Source: Acinetobacter sp. ANC 3903 (GTDB taxonomy: Bacteria > Pseudomonadota > Gammaproteobacteria > Pseudomonadales > Moraxellaceae). From it: DNA of 64,000 nucleotides. Location of the stretch: contig NZ_NEGA01000005.1 in NCBI RefSeq assembly GCF_002135315.1, positions 1 through 64,000 of the forward strand. Reading direction: 5' to 3'. The first letter of the stretch is position 1; each line of letters begins with the position of its first letter. Of the stretch, positions 8,473 to 17,955 are shown piece by piece. The position numbers and the translations under genes are program-made. The notes beneath the pieces were generated by a model, which worked only from the letters and a program-made list of their open reading frames with translations, was not told where the DNA came from and made no database searches.

Positions 8473-8972
8473 ATGCACTTGCAACAGGTTCAGCACGTTG
8501 ATCATGCCATTAGCTCTCTTCATTCATTAGGTGTTTTTTAAATAAAGCGGTTGATATGCAAATCATGAGGGATATTTTGACTGTAGTGAGCCGGGCACCT
8601 TCAGGAAGCAATACCCAGCCTTGAAAAGGCTATGTGATTATGGGCAAGAAATACGATGAAACGCTGCGGCGTGGTTTGCAAAGCCCAAACTGAACTTATA
8701 CAACAACCCGAACTGGGTCAGCAGTATCAAAAAACATTGCCATGATGATTCAAAACGTGATGATCACTGCCAAGGCGCCTGATCTGGATACCTGTTCACA
8801 AGCAGCATACAACCATTTCCATTCCATCGTACTGGATGTGCTGAATGCACCTGAAGATGAAGAACTGGTTTGTACTCTTGCACTCGGTTATGCCGATCCT
8901 GATAATATTGTGAAGACTTTTATTACACCGCGTATTGCAGTTGATGAATTCACGGTTTTTATGGATCAATAA
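8473..8972 (+). pseudogene. Nitroreductase, degraded
   Basis: The ATG at 8473, preceded by AAAGGA, opens MHLQQVQHVDHAISSLHSLG and stops after 22 codons. The frame then shifts to MRDILTVVSRAPSGSNTQP, the FMN-binding N-terminal signature of NfnB-type nitroreductases, and stops where the conserved Trp of TQPW should be. An intact C-terminal part (8742-8972) reads IQNVMITAKAPDLDTCSQAA and LVCTLALGYADPDN, with a final DEFTVFMDQ. Total length is about 500 bp against about 660 for an intact gene, so there is also an internal deletion. The C-terminal open frame should not be annotated as a separate protein. Confidence 0.85.
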
Positions 8973-9373
8973 ACCGTTTTAAAGAAAAAGAGACCTTAGA
9001 GGTCACTGCTGCCCCATAATTTGAATTTTATTTTAGTATTGAATCAGCATAATGATTTTTTATCTTTAAGTATCTGATATTTATATTTTTCACAGCCTTG
9101 TCTTTTCTTTAGAAGTGTAAATGGCTTTGTGTAGGCTGAACCCTACTTTTGACAGACCAAAATGAGAACTCAAAACATATTTTGAGTTCGCAAGAAAAGT
9201 CTTTATTCCCCATACACGACATCCTGAGCCAGTTTTAAGCACTGCTTTAAAACGCAGCGCAAGGCATGGGGAATGTGTGGCATCCCTGCCACACTCGCGA
9301 ATCTAACACATGGACTTCAACTATGGGACAGTAGTGCCGTCATGGTCTCTTTTTGGTTTAGCTCATATCATCT
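8973..9373. other. Intergenic with hairpin repeat
   Basis: Apart from the repeat at 9195-9300, I see an inverted GAGACCTTAGAGGTC element just after the nitroreductase relic and a second inverted repeat, ACTCAAAACATATTTTGAGT, at about 9170. No gene is seen. Confidence 0.5.
9195..9300 (-). repeat. Intergenic hairpin repeat, copy A
   Basis: Contains CCATACACGACATCCT followed, after a 40-bp insert, by GGAATGTGTGGCATCC and TGCCACACTC. The same two blocks occur in inverted orientation at 49832-49890, where they are separated by only about 11 bp. Each block is a self-complementary stem (TGTGGCA...TGCCACA). It looks like a small, Acinetobacter-type mobile or REP-like repeat. Confidence 0.65.
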
Positions 9374-10588
9374 TCACGTAGATTCATGCTGTGCCTGATT
9401 TAAACTGAGTTTCATAATCGTGAGCAGGGTAATCGCGACAAAAAGCAGCATGACAATGCTCATATTCAGCAACGAACTCCAGATCAGAAAATTTAACAGG
9501 ATTCCACCGAGCAAGCCACAGGCAAACTGCATGCTTCCCATAATTGCACTGGCGGTTCCCGCACGTGCGCCCTGCTCCGACATAGCCAGGGCCATCGCAT
9601 TGGGGCCGGTAAAACCAATACCTGAAACCGCCAAAAACATGCCTATAAAGACTAGCCATAATGGACTAGTCGCCATTAACCCCGAGACCAATAAAATAGT
9701 GGCACCGATCAGCTGCAATATGCCGCCGATTTTCAGCCGGCGCATTACAGAAAAATGCTGCGCCAACCGTTTGTTTAAAGTGGACAGCAGCATAATACCA
9801 AAGGCATTCAGCCCAAAGGCATAGCCAAATTGCTGCTGGGTTAAGCCATAATCATCCATCAGTACGGCAGCGGATGAACTGATATAGCAGAATAAAATCC
9901 CACCTGAAAAACATCCTGCCAGCATTGGCCATCTGAAACTCTGGTCTCTAAAAATAGTGATATATAGGCGCAAGACCTGGCCAATATTTAACTTTAAACG
10001 GCGTTCATGCGGCAAACTTTCCTTAAAGAAAAAGTGTACACACAGCAAACAGACCAGCCCCACCACAGCTAAAATGACAAACACCGCCTGCCAGGAAAAG
10101 AACTTCAATATCATCGCACCCAAGCTCGGCGCAATAATAGGCGCAATCCCCATCACAATCATCATGCTGGCAAAGGCCTGCGCTGAAGCTTGCATATCCA
10201 GACGGTCACGAATGGCAGCCCGGGCAATCACCACACCCACACAGCCGCCAACCGCCTGTACAATACGCGCTGCAATCAGGCTCCACTCATTGCTGACAAA
10301 AACACACAACAGGCTGGCCAGCACATACAGCGTTAAACCCAGATACAGCGGTGCTTTACGTCCAATTCGGTCACTCAGCGGGCCATAAATCAGCTGCCCT
10401 AAAGCCAGCCCCAGAAAATAAGCCGGTAAAGTATTGGCCACCATTTGCGTACTGACCCCAAAATCCTGTGCCATTTGTGGCAAGGCCGGCAAGTACATAT
10501 CAATAGAAAGCGGACCCAATGAGGTCAGCAAGGCCAGCAGCATAATCCAGGCCGTGGAATATGCTTGTGTTGATTGTTGTGCAGACAT
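9374..10588 (-). CDS. Bcr/CflA-family multidrug efflux MFS transporter
   Basis: A 404-aa, 12-helix transporter with the Bcr/CflA hallmark LTSLGPLSIDMYLPALPQMA in helix 1 and motif A GPLSDRIGRKAPLYLG. Helix 5 carries the antiporter pattern GIAPIIAPSLGAMIL. Family members export chloramphenicol, bicyclomycin or sulfonamides by proton antiport; the substrate here is unknown. It is divergent from the YccS-type gene, whose start lies 136 bp away. Confidence 0.88.
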   Translation of the reverse strand: MSAQQSTQAYSTAWIMLLALLTSLGPLSIDMYLPALPQMAQDFGVSTQMVANTLPAYFLGLALGQLIYGPLSDRIGRKAPLYLGLTLYVLASLLCVFVSNEWSLIAARIVQAVGGCVGVVIARAAIRDRLDMQASAQAFASMMIVMGIAPIIAPSLGAMILKFFSWQAVFVILAVVGLVCLLCVHFFFKESLPHERRLKLNIGQVLRLYITIFRDQSFRWPMLAGCFSGGILFCYISSSAAVLMDDYGLTQQQFGYAFGLNAFGIMLLSTLNKRLAQHFSVMRRLKIGGILQLIGATILLVSGLMATSPLWLVFIGMFLAVSGIGFTGPNAMALAMSEQGARAGTASAIMGSMQFACGLLGGILLNFLIWSSLLNMSIVMLLFVAITLLTIMKLSLNQAQHEST

Positions 10589-10724
10589 ATTGATATTTAA
10601 TTTTTAAATATAGGCTTTGCAGACAAGCTTACACTGTACATAGTATTATTTCCCAGTCATGAGAGTGAAAAATCACATAATTTCACTGCATGCTGCATAA
10701 ATCATTTGTGGATTAGGACATAAC

Positions 10725-12899
10725 TTGAAATCTTGGCTGACGCGTCTTAAACAAGCGACTTATAACACGACATTTATGTATAACCTGCGCATGATTATTG
10801 CTTTCGCGGGTACTGCCTTTGTGCCTTATTTTATGGGACAGCAACTTGCTACCATTCCCCTGACCCTAGGTGTAGTCGCTGCCGGTTTAAGTGATATTGA
10901 TGACCGCTTTTCAGTGCGGATCATGAACCTGATTTATACCTATATCGGCTTCTTTATTACCGCTGCCTCAATTTATTTTTTATTTCCTCATCCCATTTTA
11001 TTTGCCATCGGGCTGATCGTGTCATGCATCGGCTGGATTTTACTGGGTTCACTCGGTCGTCGCTACGCCACCATTTCTTATGGCTGTCTAGTCATCTCGG
11101 TCTACTCGATGCTGGGCGTTGGACTGTTTGATCAATGGTATACTCAAGCTGGACTCCTGGTTATTGGTGCAATGTGGTATGGCCTGCTTTCCACCATCAG
11201 TTTCCTGTTATTTCCAGTTCGCCAAGTTCAGGACAAACTCTCTCAGTGCTACTCATCACTCGGTGATTTTCTGTTTGCCAAATCCAACCTGTTTGATGTC
11301 GACATGACCCCAGACAGTTATCAGCAAAGCATGATTGAGCTGTCTTTGGAAAATGGTAAGCTGGTCGGCATTTTCAATGAGATGAAAACGGCCCTTTTAA
11401 CCCGTTTAAAAGGTGACCGGGGGCAAAAAGATACCCGTCGCAGCCTGCAATATTATTTTGTGGCTCAGGATATTCATGAACGTGCCGATTCAGCGCATAT
11501 TGATTATCAAAAGCTGGTCAAGATTTTTGAACATAGTGATATTTTGTTTCGCTTTCAACGGATTCTCTCTATTCAGGCCAAGGCCTGCAAAGATTTAAGC
11601 CAGAGCATTTTGCAGCGTGAAACCTATCAGCATAACAAACGCTTTAAACATGCCTTTGCCAATTTAAAACTGTCATTGGAAAAACTCCGTGCCGAGCAGC
11701 AATACGATCAGGTCTGGGTCAATGCACTGTTTTCGCTGTATCAAAATTTAAAATCAATTGATGCCCAACTGCGTAACGTAGAAACTGAACGGCATATCAA
11801 GTTCGATAAAAGCAAACATATTGAAAACCAGCTTAAAGATGATGACTTAAAAGGCTGGGATGATATTGTCATCCGGATCAAGCAGCATTTAACGCCAGAG
11901 TCGGTGCTGTTTAGACACGCAATTCGTGTCTCTATTGTCCTGTTTATTGGTTATATTTTTGTCCAGATTACCCAGATTCAATATGGCTACTGGATTCTAT
12001 TAACCGCGCTTTTTGTCAGCCAACCTAACTTTAATGCCACCAAACGCCGTTTACGTCTACGTATAGTCGGCACCCTGGTCGGCATTATTCTGGGTTATGC
12101 GGTTTTGTATTTTATTCCGTCGCTTGAAGGACAATTATTGCTGCTGGTTTTAAGTGGTGTGCTGTTCTTCGAATTACGCAGTAAGCAATATGCCCAAGCC
12201 ACTGCCTTTATCACTATTTTGGCGTTAATTAATTTTAACCTCGATGGAATAGGTTTTGCCGCAGCCCTACCCCGCATGATTGATACCCTGATTGGCTGTG
12301 CCTTGGCCTGGTTTGGGGTGAGCTTTATTTTCCCCGACTGGAAATTCCGTCGTTTGCCCCGCACGATCCGACGTTCACTCACCACTCAATGTGAATATTT
12401 AGCCGAAGTCATTGAACAGTACAAAAGTGGACGCAATAACGGCTTGAAATATCGTGTAGTGCGTCGTGCTGCCCATAATAACGATGCTGACGTTGCCTCG
12501 CTCATTTCAACTTTGGCCACAGAACCTGATTTTGATCCGGTACAAAAAAGCTTGGCTTTTGAATTCTTGTGCCTCAACCATACCCTGCTCAGTTATATTG
12601 CAGCACTGGGTGCACATCGTGAAAAAATTGCAGATCAGGAAGTTCTGCAACTATTAGACAAAGCTTTAGATGATATTCGCGGTGCGCTATTAAACGATGA
12701 AGTTCCAGACCTTAGTTCACAGAATATGCTGAACACTATTCGTCAGCGCTTAAGCCAAAATAATGAAGATGATCATAAATCGCTGATCGTTTTACAGCAA
12801 TTATCGTTGATGCTCAGTATTCTGAGTCAACTCAGTCGTTTAAAGCAAAGTTTAAGCCATGACCGTGATGAAAAAGCCACTGAATTAGCCTCATTATAA
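10725..12899 (+). CDS. YccS-type FUSC-family inner-membrane protein
   Basis: A 724-aa protein with two blocks of transmembrane helices (about residues 15-165 and 395-520) separated by a cytosolic helical region, the FUSC/aromatic-acid-exporter layout of E. coli YccS. The N-terminal signature ATIPLTLGVVAAGLSDIDDR matches YccS well, and the second half has LTALFVSQPNFNATKRRLRLR, typical of FUSC domains. The start is a TTG at 10725 with AGGA upstream; no ATG occurs before residue 18, inside the first conserved segment. Related proteins export aromatic acids (AaeB), but the YccS function is not settled. It is followed by an 85-bp gap to the YcxB-like gene. Confidence 0.85.
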   Translation: MKSWLTRLKQATYNTTFMYNLRMIIAFAGTAFVPYFMGQQLATIPLTLGVVAAGLSDIDDRFSVRIMNLIYTYIGFFITAASIYFLFPHPILFAIGLIVSCIGWILLGSLGRRYATISYGCLVISVYSMLGVGLFDQWYTQAGLLVIGAMWYGLLSTISFLLFPVRQVQDKLSQCYSSLGDFLFAKSNLFDVDMTPDSYQQSMIELSLENGKLVGIFNEMKTALLTRLKGDRGQKDTRRSLQYYFVAQDIHERADSAHIDYQKLVKIFEHSDILFRFQRILSIQAKACKDLSQSILQRETYQHNKRFKHAFANLKLSLEKLRAEQQYDQVWVNALFSLYQNLKSIDAQLRNVETERHIKFDKSKHIENQLKDDDLKGWDDIVIRIKQHLTPESVLFRHAIRVSIVLFIGYIFVQITQIQYGYWILLTALFVSQPNFNATKRRLRLRIVGTLVGIILGYAVLYFIPSLEGQLLLLVLSGVLFFELRSKQYAQATAFITILALINFNLDGIGFAAALPRMIDTLIGCALAWFGVSFIFPDWKFRRLPRTIRRSLTTQCEYLAEVIEQYKSGRNNGLKYRVVRRAAHNNDADVASLISTLATEPDFDPVQKSLAFEFLCLNHTLLSYIAALGAHREKIADQEVLQLLDKALDDIRGALLNDEVPDLSSQNMLNTIRQRLSQNNEDDHKSLIVLQQLSLMLSILSQLSRLKQSLSHDRDEKATELASL

Positions 12900-12983
12900 A
12901 TAGGATGATTTTGGAACAATATACTCACTGAATTGGTATAAATAATGCTAAACTTTTTACAGTTCTAAATTTGTTAATTCATT

Positions 12984-13544
12984 ATGACCGCGAAAAATTT
13001 ATACGCTTATACCCTGCAGCCTGTGAACTATGAAATTTCCGAGGCTGAGCAACGTCAAGCTCAACTTGCTATCTGGCGTAGCACCAATAAAATTGGTACC
13101 AAAGCATGGTTGATCATGGCAGCTGTTGCCATTCTTTCCATTGCCGGCATCATCTTGCTGAAAAATTATTCCACTATTTTTTGCTGGGTGGCTTTGGTCT
13201 GTGTTGTAGTCTATCTGCTCATCCGTAAATTCGGCCTGGAATGGTATGTAAAACGCAAAATGAACGAATTTCCGGTTCAGGAAATTAAAGGCATTCGTTT
13301 AGGCGTACAACCACACGGTCTGATCATGCGTCAACAAATGGGCGCACAAGAAGGTGTAGGTGCGATTGGCTGGAAAGATATTTATGAATGGTATAATACC
13401 CCTGACTTTATGTTGATTAACTTCAAGGTTAAAGGTCAACAAGGTGCTTATATCTTGCCAAAACGTATGGATTCAAAGAACTTTTCTTTCAATACCATTC
13501 GCAAGCACCTGACTGAAACAGTGGGCGAAGCAAAACAGATTTAA
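12984..13544 (+). CDS. YcxB-like membrane protein
   Basis: A 186-aa protein with two adjacent transmembrane helices (about residues 40-62 and 65-83) and a C-terminal cytoplasmic PH-like beta domain (IRLGVQPHGLIMRQQMGAQE ... IGWKDIYEWYNTPDFMLINF, then GAYILPKR). This is the arrangement of YcxB-family proteins. Function is unknown. It probably shares a transcript with the yccS-like gene, and a strong terminator follows. Confidence 0.7.
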   Translation: MTAKNLYAYTLQPVNYEISEAEQRQAQLAIWRSTNKIGTKAWLIMAAVAILSIAGIILLKNYSTIFCWVALVCVVVYLLIRKFGLEWYVKRKMNEFPVQEIKGIRLGVQPHGLIMRQQMGAQEGVGAIGWKDIYEWYNTPDFMLINFKVKGQQGAYILPKRMDSKNFSFNTIRKHLTETVGEAKQI

Positions 13545-13571
13545 ACGCTAGACCAAGCTATACAGTTAATT

Positions 13572-13598
13572 AAAAAACCTCCAGATTGGAGGTTTTTT
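13572..13598 (+). terminator. Rho-independent terminator
   Basis: Perfect stem AAAAAACCTCCA / TGGAGGTTTTTT with a three-base loop, 27 bp after the YcxB-like stop codon. Confidence 0.92.
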
Positions 13599-13617
13599 AA
13601 TTTATATAAAACCAAAT

Positions 13618-13636
13618 GATAATGAGAATAAATATT
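13618..13636 (+). promoter_or_regulatory. Fur box upstream of the PepSY reductase gene
   Basis: GATAATGAGAATAAATATT matches the 19-bp Fur consensus GATAATGATAATCATTATC at 15 of 19 positions, with the first eight bases identical. It lies 80 bp upstream of the reductase start. Iron repression is therefore predicted. Confidence 0.7.
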
Positions 13637-13715
13637 ACCTACAAAATCGATATCATTTTGGAAAAGTTCAGTTATAATTCAGTTTAATTCTGTTTATCAC
13701 CCTGTTTTTTCGGCT

Positions 13716-16352
13716 ATGTTAAAAAAAACCTTTTTTCAGATCCACTGGTTCCTCGGGATTACCGCCGGGTTAATTCTCTCGATTATGGGCGTTACCGGTG
13801 CCATTTATTCCTATGAACAACCTATTCAAAAATGGCTGAATCCACAGAGTTATACGGTACAGGCTGAAAATCGTGCCAAATTAACCCCTGCCGAACTGTA
13901 TCAGCATTTCCAGGTGACTGATCCAGAAATGAAAATTAACAGCATCACTGTAGCCAAAGACCCGACCGCATCTTCAAGCATTAACATTGTCAAAGAAGGT
14001 GCACGTAAGGGTTATAGCATGATGATTAACCCCTACACCGGCGAAGTTTTACCCGACATTAAAGGCCGGGAATTCTTTAAGTTTATCGAACAGTTACACC
14101 GAAATTTAACCATCGGATCTGTCGGTAAGCAGATTACTGGTGCATGTACCTTAATGCTGCTGTTCTTTGTGTTGAGTGGTTTATACCTGCGCTGGCCGAA
14201 AAAACATTCTTTTAAACAGTGGTTCATGCTTAAGCCACAACTGAAAGGCCGTAATTTTCTTTGGGACTTGCATGCGGTTGTGGGTACCTGGGTGGTTATT
14301 TTCTTCCTGATTATCGCGTGTACTGGTTTAACCTGGTCTTATGGCTGGTGGCGTAGCGGCCTGTATACGGTGATGGGTGTTGAACAACCGCAAAGTAAGG
14401 GTGAAGCAGAAATGCCACGTGGCGGTGAAGCACGCGGTAACCGCGAAGGTTCAGGCCAGACAATGCCTAATGCAGCTACAGGTAACCCTGAAAAAGCTGC
14501 TGAACCTCCGCGCGGTGAAAAACAGGAGAAAAAAGGTTTAAGCCCGGAACAGATCCATCTGGCGCTCAGCCAAAGCTGGAACGGCTTTAATGCACAAGTC
14601 GGTCGTGATTATTCAAGCATCACATTAAATATTCCGAAAAAGTCCAATGGTGAACTTGAAATTAGCTTTGTCGATGCCATTCCCCAGCATGAACGTGCAC
14701 GAAACAAAGCCACATTTGACTATAAAGCTTCCACCATTAAAGACATGGAAATTTATGAAGATAAAAAGTTAAATGAAAAAATCATGAGCAGCATGTTGCC
14801 GGTGCACCGTGGCAGTTTCTTTGGTCCGGTATACCAGTTCATGGCGATGCTCGCTGCTCTAGCTATGCCATTGTTCTTTGTCACAGGCTGGATGCTGTAT
14901 CTGAAACGTCGTAAGCAAAAGCAACTAACCCAAGCTGCACGTCATGGCTTAACCGCAGTTAGTATTGATGGCAATGCAAAACCCTGGCTGATTGTCTATG
15001 CGTCACAAACTGGTACAGCAGAACAGCTGGCATGGCGTACAGCAACCAGCCTGCAACAGGCTCATCAGCCTGCTAGCGTGAAATCTGTACAACATTTAAA
15101 TATTGATGATTTAAAAAATACCCAACAGGTTTTATTTGTAGCCAGTACTTACGGTACTGGTGAAGCACCTGATTTAGCATCGGGTTTTGCCAAAAAAATA
15201 CTGCGCAAAAAAGCTGATTTAAGCCATCTGCACTATGCAGTATTGGCCTTGGGTTCTCGCGAATATGCCGACACTTTCTGTCATTTTGGCCACGCAGTTG
15301 ATAACTGGTTAAAACAGAATGGTGCGCAGCAGCTGTTTAATATCATTGAAGTGGATAATGCCAATCAAAGGCAGATTCAGACATGGAATAGCGCTTTAGC
15401 CAAAGTGACCCAACTTGAATTACAAGACATGAATATCGAAAAAACTTTCGATACTTGGACACTCACAAAACGCGATCTGCTTAATCCAAACAGTTTAGGT
15501 GCTCCCGCCTTTAATATAGAGTTAAAACCAAGTCATGAAGTGAACTGGCAAGCCGGTGATATTGCCGAGATTCAGCCGGGTAACAGTGCTGAGCGTATTG
15601 TCCAGTTTATGCAAAAGCATCAAATTCAGCCGAATACCCAGGTCGATGCCTTACAGATGAGTATCGAGCAGGCACTTTGGGATAAAGATTTAACTGTAGA
15701 AGTTGAAGCTTTTGCCAATATGGAGGATTTGCTGCAACAGCTGAATCCCCTGCCTTCGCGTGAATATTCAATTGCCAGTATTCCTTCACAGCAAGTGCTG
15801 CGTTTAGTGGTACGTCAACAATCTGATGCCCAAGGTCAATTCGGCTTAGGTTCAGGCTGGCTCACACAGCATGCAGCACTGAATAGTGAAATTGCACTGC
15901 GCATTCGCAGCAATGAGGCTTTCCATCTGATTGATGACAATCGCCCGATCATTTGTATTGGTAATGGTACTGGTCTTGCGGGTTTAATGAGCTTATTACA
16001 TGCGCGTACCCGTCAGGATTACACGCAAAACTGGCTGATTTTTGGCGAACGCCAGCGTGAACATGACTTCTTCTATCAAAGCACCATTGAAGCCTGGCAA
16101 AGTACCGGCATGCTGCAACGTCTGGATTTAGCCTTCTCGCGTGATCAGCAAGAAAAAGTCTATGTGCATCATAAACTGCGTGAACAGGCGCAAGAACTAA
16201 AAGCCTGGATGGACAATGGCGCAGTGATTTATGTTTGCGGTAGCATCAATGGTATGGCTAGCGATGTAGATCAGGCCTTAATCGACATTCTGGGTGAAAC
16301 TAAAGTTGACCAGCTACGTCAACAAGGCCGTTATCGTCGTGATGTTTACTAA
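13716..16352 (+). CDS. PepSY / flavodoxin / FNR fusion: Fur-controlled flavoreductase
   Basis: An 878-aa inner-membrane fusion. Residues about 1-400 form a PepSY-associated transmembrane module: helices near 13-34, 142-162, 187-210 and 375-395, with His residues in FFQIHWFLG, EQLHRNL, WDLHAVVG and PVHRGSFFG suited to bis-heme ligation. A Pro/Gly/Glu-rich loop lies at about 215-275. Then come a flavodoxin domain (YASQTGTAEQL; ASTYGTGEAPD) and a P450-reductase-type FAD/NADPH domain (REYSIAS, CIGNGTGLAGL, YVCGSINGMA). Electrons would flow NADPH-FAD-FMN-heme to a periplasmic acceptor, probably ferric siderophore. Fur control supports this; the acceptor is inference. It is often mis-annotated as sulfite reductase alpha subunit. 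Confidence 0.88.
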   Translation: MLKKTFFQIHWFLGITAGLILSIMGVTGAIYSYEQPIQKWLNPQSYTVQAENRAKLTPAELYQHFQVTDPEMKINSITVAKDPTASSSINIVKEGARKGYSMMINPYTGEVLPDIKGREFFKFIEQLHRNLTIGSVGKQITGACTLMLLFFVLSGLYLRWPKKHSFKQWFMLKPQLKGRNFLWDLHAVVGTWVVIFFLIIACTGLTWSYGWWRSGLYTVMGVEQPQSKGEAEMPRGGEARGNREGSGQTMPNAATGNPEKAAEPPRGEKQEKKGLSPEQIHLALSQSWNGFNAQVGRDYSSITLNIPKKSNGELEISFVDAIPQHERARNKATFDYKASTIKDMEIYEDKKLNEKIMSSMLPVHRGSFFGPVYQFMAMLAALAMPLFFVTGWMLYLKRRKQKQLTQAARHGLTAVSIDGNAKPWLIVYASQTGTAEQLAWRTATSLQQAHQPASVKSVQHLNIDDLKNTQQVLFVASTYGTGEAPDLASGFAKKILRKKADLSHLHYAVLALGSREYADTFCHFGHAVDNWLKQNGAQQLFNIIEVDNANQRQIQTWNSALAKVTQLELQDMNIEKTFDTWTLTKRDLLNPNSLGAPAFNIELKPSHEVNWQAGDIAEIQPGNSAERIVQFMQKHQIQPNTQVDALQMSIEQALWDKDLTVEVEAFANMEDLLQQLNPLPSREYSIASIPSQQVLRLVVRQQSDAQGQFGLGSGWLTQHAALNSEIALRIRSNEAFHLIDDNRPIICIGNGTGLAGLMSLLHARTRQDYTQNWLIFGERQREHDFFYQSTIEAWQSTGMLQRLDLAFSRDQQEKVYVHHKLREQAQELKAWMDNGAVIYVCGSINGMASDVDQALIDILGETKVDQLRQQGRYRRDVY

Positions 16353-16384
16353 TTTATCATTCAATCTAAATCATTAAATCAAAT

Positions 16385-16414
16385 AAAAAACCGGGCCTTA
16401 ATGCTCGGTTTTTT
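16385..16414 (+). terminator. Rho-independent terminator of the PepSY reductase gene
   Basis: AAAAAACCGGGC / GCTCGGTTTTTT stem with a short loop and a T run, about 35 bp after the stop codon. Confidence 0.85.
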
Positions 16415-16471
16415 ATTCTCAAACTCTATAATCTGTTTAAACTAAGCACAATCTTCATCTCGAGCCATCCT

Positions 16472-17254
16472 ATGTCCAGCAGTTTTAAACGCAGTCTCAG
16501 CTTAATAATAGGCAGCTTGCTGGCACTGGATGGCTTATGCTTACTTGCTCTGGACAAGATTCACTTAGGCATTCTTCTTCCGCTGATTATTGGTATAGCA
16601 CTGATGCTGTATGCGATATGTTTTAACTGGATTCAAAGCCTTGTTCAACTGACCCCATTAGGACAGAGGTTATGGCGCTGCGTATGGTCAGGATTTTTTC
16701 TCTGGATAATCACATTAGTGATGTTTTTCAGTTATCTGCAATATAGCATTCAGCAGTCCAATACTGTTCAGCCCGCTGCTGCAGTCATTATACTGGGCAG
16801 TGGTATTGAAAAGGGCCGTCCCTCTCCCACCTTAAAACAGCGTTTAGATGTTGGTGCTGCATATGCCAAACAGCACCCCGAAACACTGCTGGTCATGACT
16901 GGAGGTTTAGGTTTTCAAGAGCAGATCTCTGAAGCAGCAGTAATGTCTGAATATCTGCAACAACAGCATCATATTGATCAGTCACGTATTCTATTAGAAG
17001 CAAAAAGTACCAGTACTGAAGAAAACCTGCACAATGTACAGCCTTTGCTGGCACAGCGGCATATTCATCTGAACCAGCCTATTGTGATTGCCACCAGTGA
17101 CTTTCATATTTTACGCGCCAAAGCCATTGCCAAACATCAAGGCTATCAGCAAATAGTCACGCTCAGCGCTCCAACACCGCTTTATATTCGCTACAACTCC
17201 TGGTTGCGCGAATACTTTGCCTTCATTAGTGGCTGGCTGTTACAGGAATACTAA
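16472..17254 (+). CDS. YdcF/ElyC-family (DUF218) membrane protein
   Basis: A 260-aa protein with two or three N-terminal transmembrane helices (about residues 8-28, 32-52 and 72-92) followed by a DUF218 domain. Its conserved segments are AAVIILGSGI, SPTLKQRLDVGA, VMTGGLG, EAAVMSEYLQ, EAKSTSTEENL and IATSDFHILRA. SanA, ElyC and YdcF share this fold. ElyC influences lipid-carrier and peptidoglycan metabolism in E. coli, so an envelope role is plausible but inferred. The gene stands between two terminators, convergent with the DUF2750 gene three bases away. Confidence 0.85.
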   Translation: MSSSFKRSLSLIIGSLLALDGLCLLALDKIHLGILLPLIIGIALMLYAICFNWIQSLVQLTPLGQRLWRCVWSGFFLWIITLVMFFSYLQYSIQQSNTVQPAAAVIILGSGIEKGRPSPTLKQRLDVGAAYAKQHPETLLVMTGGLGFQEQISEAAVMSEYLQQQHHIDQSRILLEAKSTSTEENLHNVQPLLAQRHIHLNQPIVIATSDFHILRAKAIAKHQGYQQIVTLSAPTPLYIRYNSWLREYFAFISGWLLQEY

Positions 17255-17257
17255 AAA

Positions 17258-17716
17258 TCAGTTCAAACGAATGTTACGGGGTAAAGGCAGTTTTGCATCT
17301 TTAAATAATTCAGGTTTTTGTACGTAAATCCAATACAGATAATTTTTAATATCCAATAATAATTTTTCCGGTGCAACCAGCACATTTTGCCCTTCCGGGG
17401 TTAAATCCATCGACACGATGGTGTTTTCCTGGCGTAAAAAAGGAATCACTTTTTCGACAAAATCTTTTAATGAAATTTCCTGAATCTGATAATTTACCCA
17501 ATTGTCTTTTACCAACAATTTTGCCAGGCCTTTGCTTTGCCAAATGGCAAATGCACGCTGACCGGTAGGGGTCGCACATAATGCCCAGCCGTCATCATAT
17601 AAGGCATGGACATAACCTTGGCCTACAATCATTTCAACAAATTGTTTATAGATCTCTTGCGCGTTATAGGTATTATTTTGAGTTTTAGCAGCTTTGCGTT
17701 GATATGGATTTCTCAT
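17258..17716 (-). CDS. DUF2750-domain protein
   Basis: A 152-aa soluble protein. Residues about 20-135 have the DUF2750 pattern: a helix (YKQFVEMIVGQG), then VHALYDDGWALCATPTGQRA, FAIWQSKGLAKLL and ISLKDFVEKVIPFLRQE, ending with VLVAPEKLLLDIKNYL. The family has no established function. The N-terminus is basic and Gln/Asn-rich. It stops three bases from the convergent YdcF stop. Confidence 0.75.
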   Translation of the reverse strand: MRNPYQRKAAKTQNNTYNAQEIYKQFVEMIVGQGYVHALYDDGWALCATPTGQRAFAIWQSKGLAKLLVKDNWVNYQIQEISLKDFVEKVIPFLRQENTIVSMDLTPEGQNVLVAPEKLLLDIKNYLYWIYVQKPELFKDAKLPLPRNIRLN

Positions 17717-17790
17717 AGTTTTTCAATAGTTAAAATTATTATTAACTAGAGATTTTATGAAAAAAATAGAATTTTATCAAGGATAATATA

Positions 17791-17866
17791 TGGTGGGCGC
17801 TGACGGGATCGAACCGCCGACATTCTGCTTGTAAGGCAGACGCTCTACCAACTGAGCTAAGCGCCC
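17791..17866 (-). tRNA. tRNA-Val (TAC), copy 4, most promoter-distal
   Basis: 76 nt, reverse complement begins GGGCGCTTAGCTCAGTTGGT, anticodon loop CTTACAA, T-arm GGTTCGATCC, and CCA encoded. It is identical by eye to the other three Val copies. An internal hairpin (17875-17895) separates it from the preceding tRNA-Asp. Confidence 0.97.
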
Positions 17867-17874
17867 TGAGGAGT

Positions 17875-17895
17875 AAAAATAGCGTTGCTATTTTT
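17875..17895 (-). terminator. Terminator-like hairpin inside the tRNA array
   Basis: Perfect stem AAAAATAGC / GCTATTTTT with a three-base loop between tRNA-Asp (17956) and the last tRNA-Val. On the transcribed strand it ends in five T residues, so part of the transcripts may stop before the last tRNA, or the hairpin may guide processing. Confidence 0.55.
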
Positions 17896-17955
17896 ATGAC
17901 GCAAGAAAGAAATCTTGCTTGATTATACACTTTCCAGCACAAGGAATCTAGAAAA

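Noticed and set aside
13716-16352. Assimilatory sulfite reductase flavoprotein (CysJ)
   Set aside because: The flavodoxin and FNR parts look similar, but the N-terminal half is a PepSY membrane module, no cysI or cysH is nearby, and a Fur box precedes the gene.
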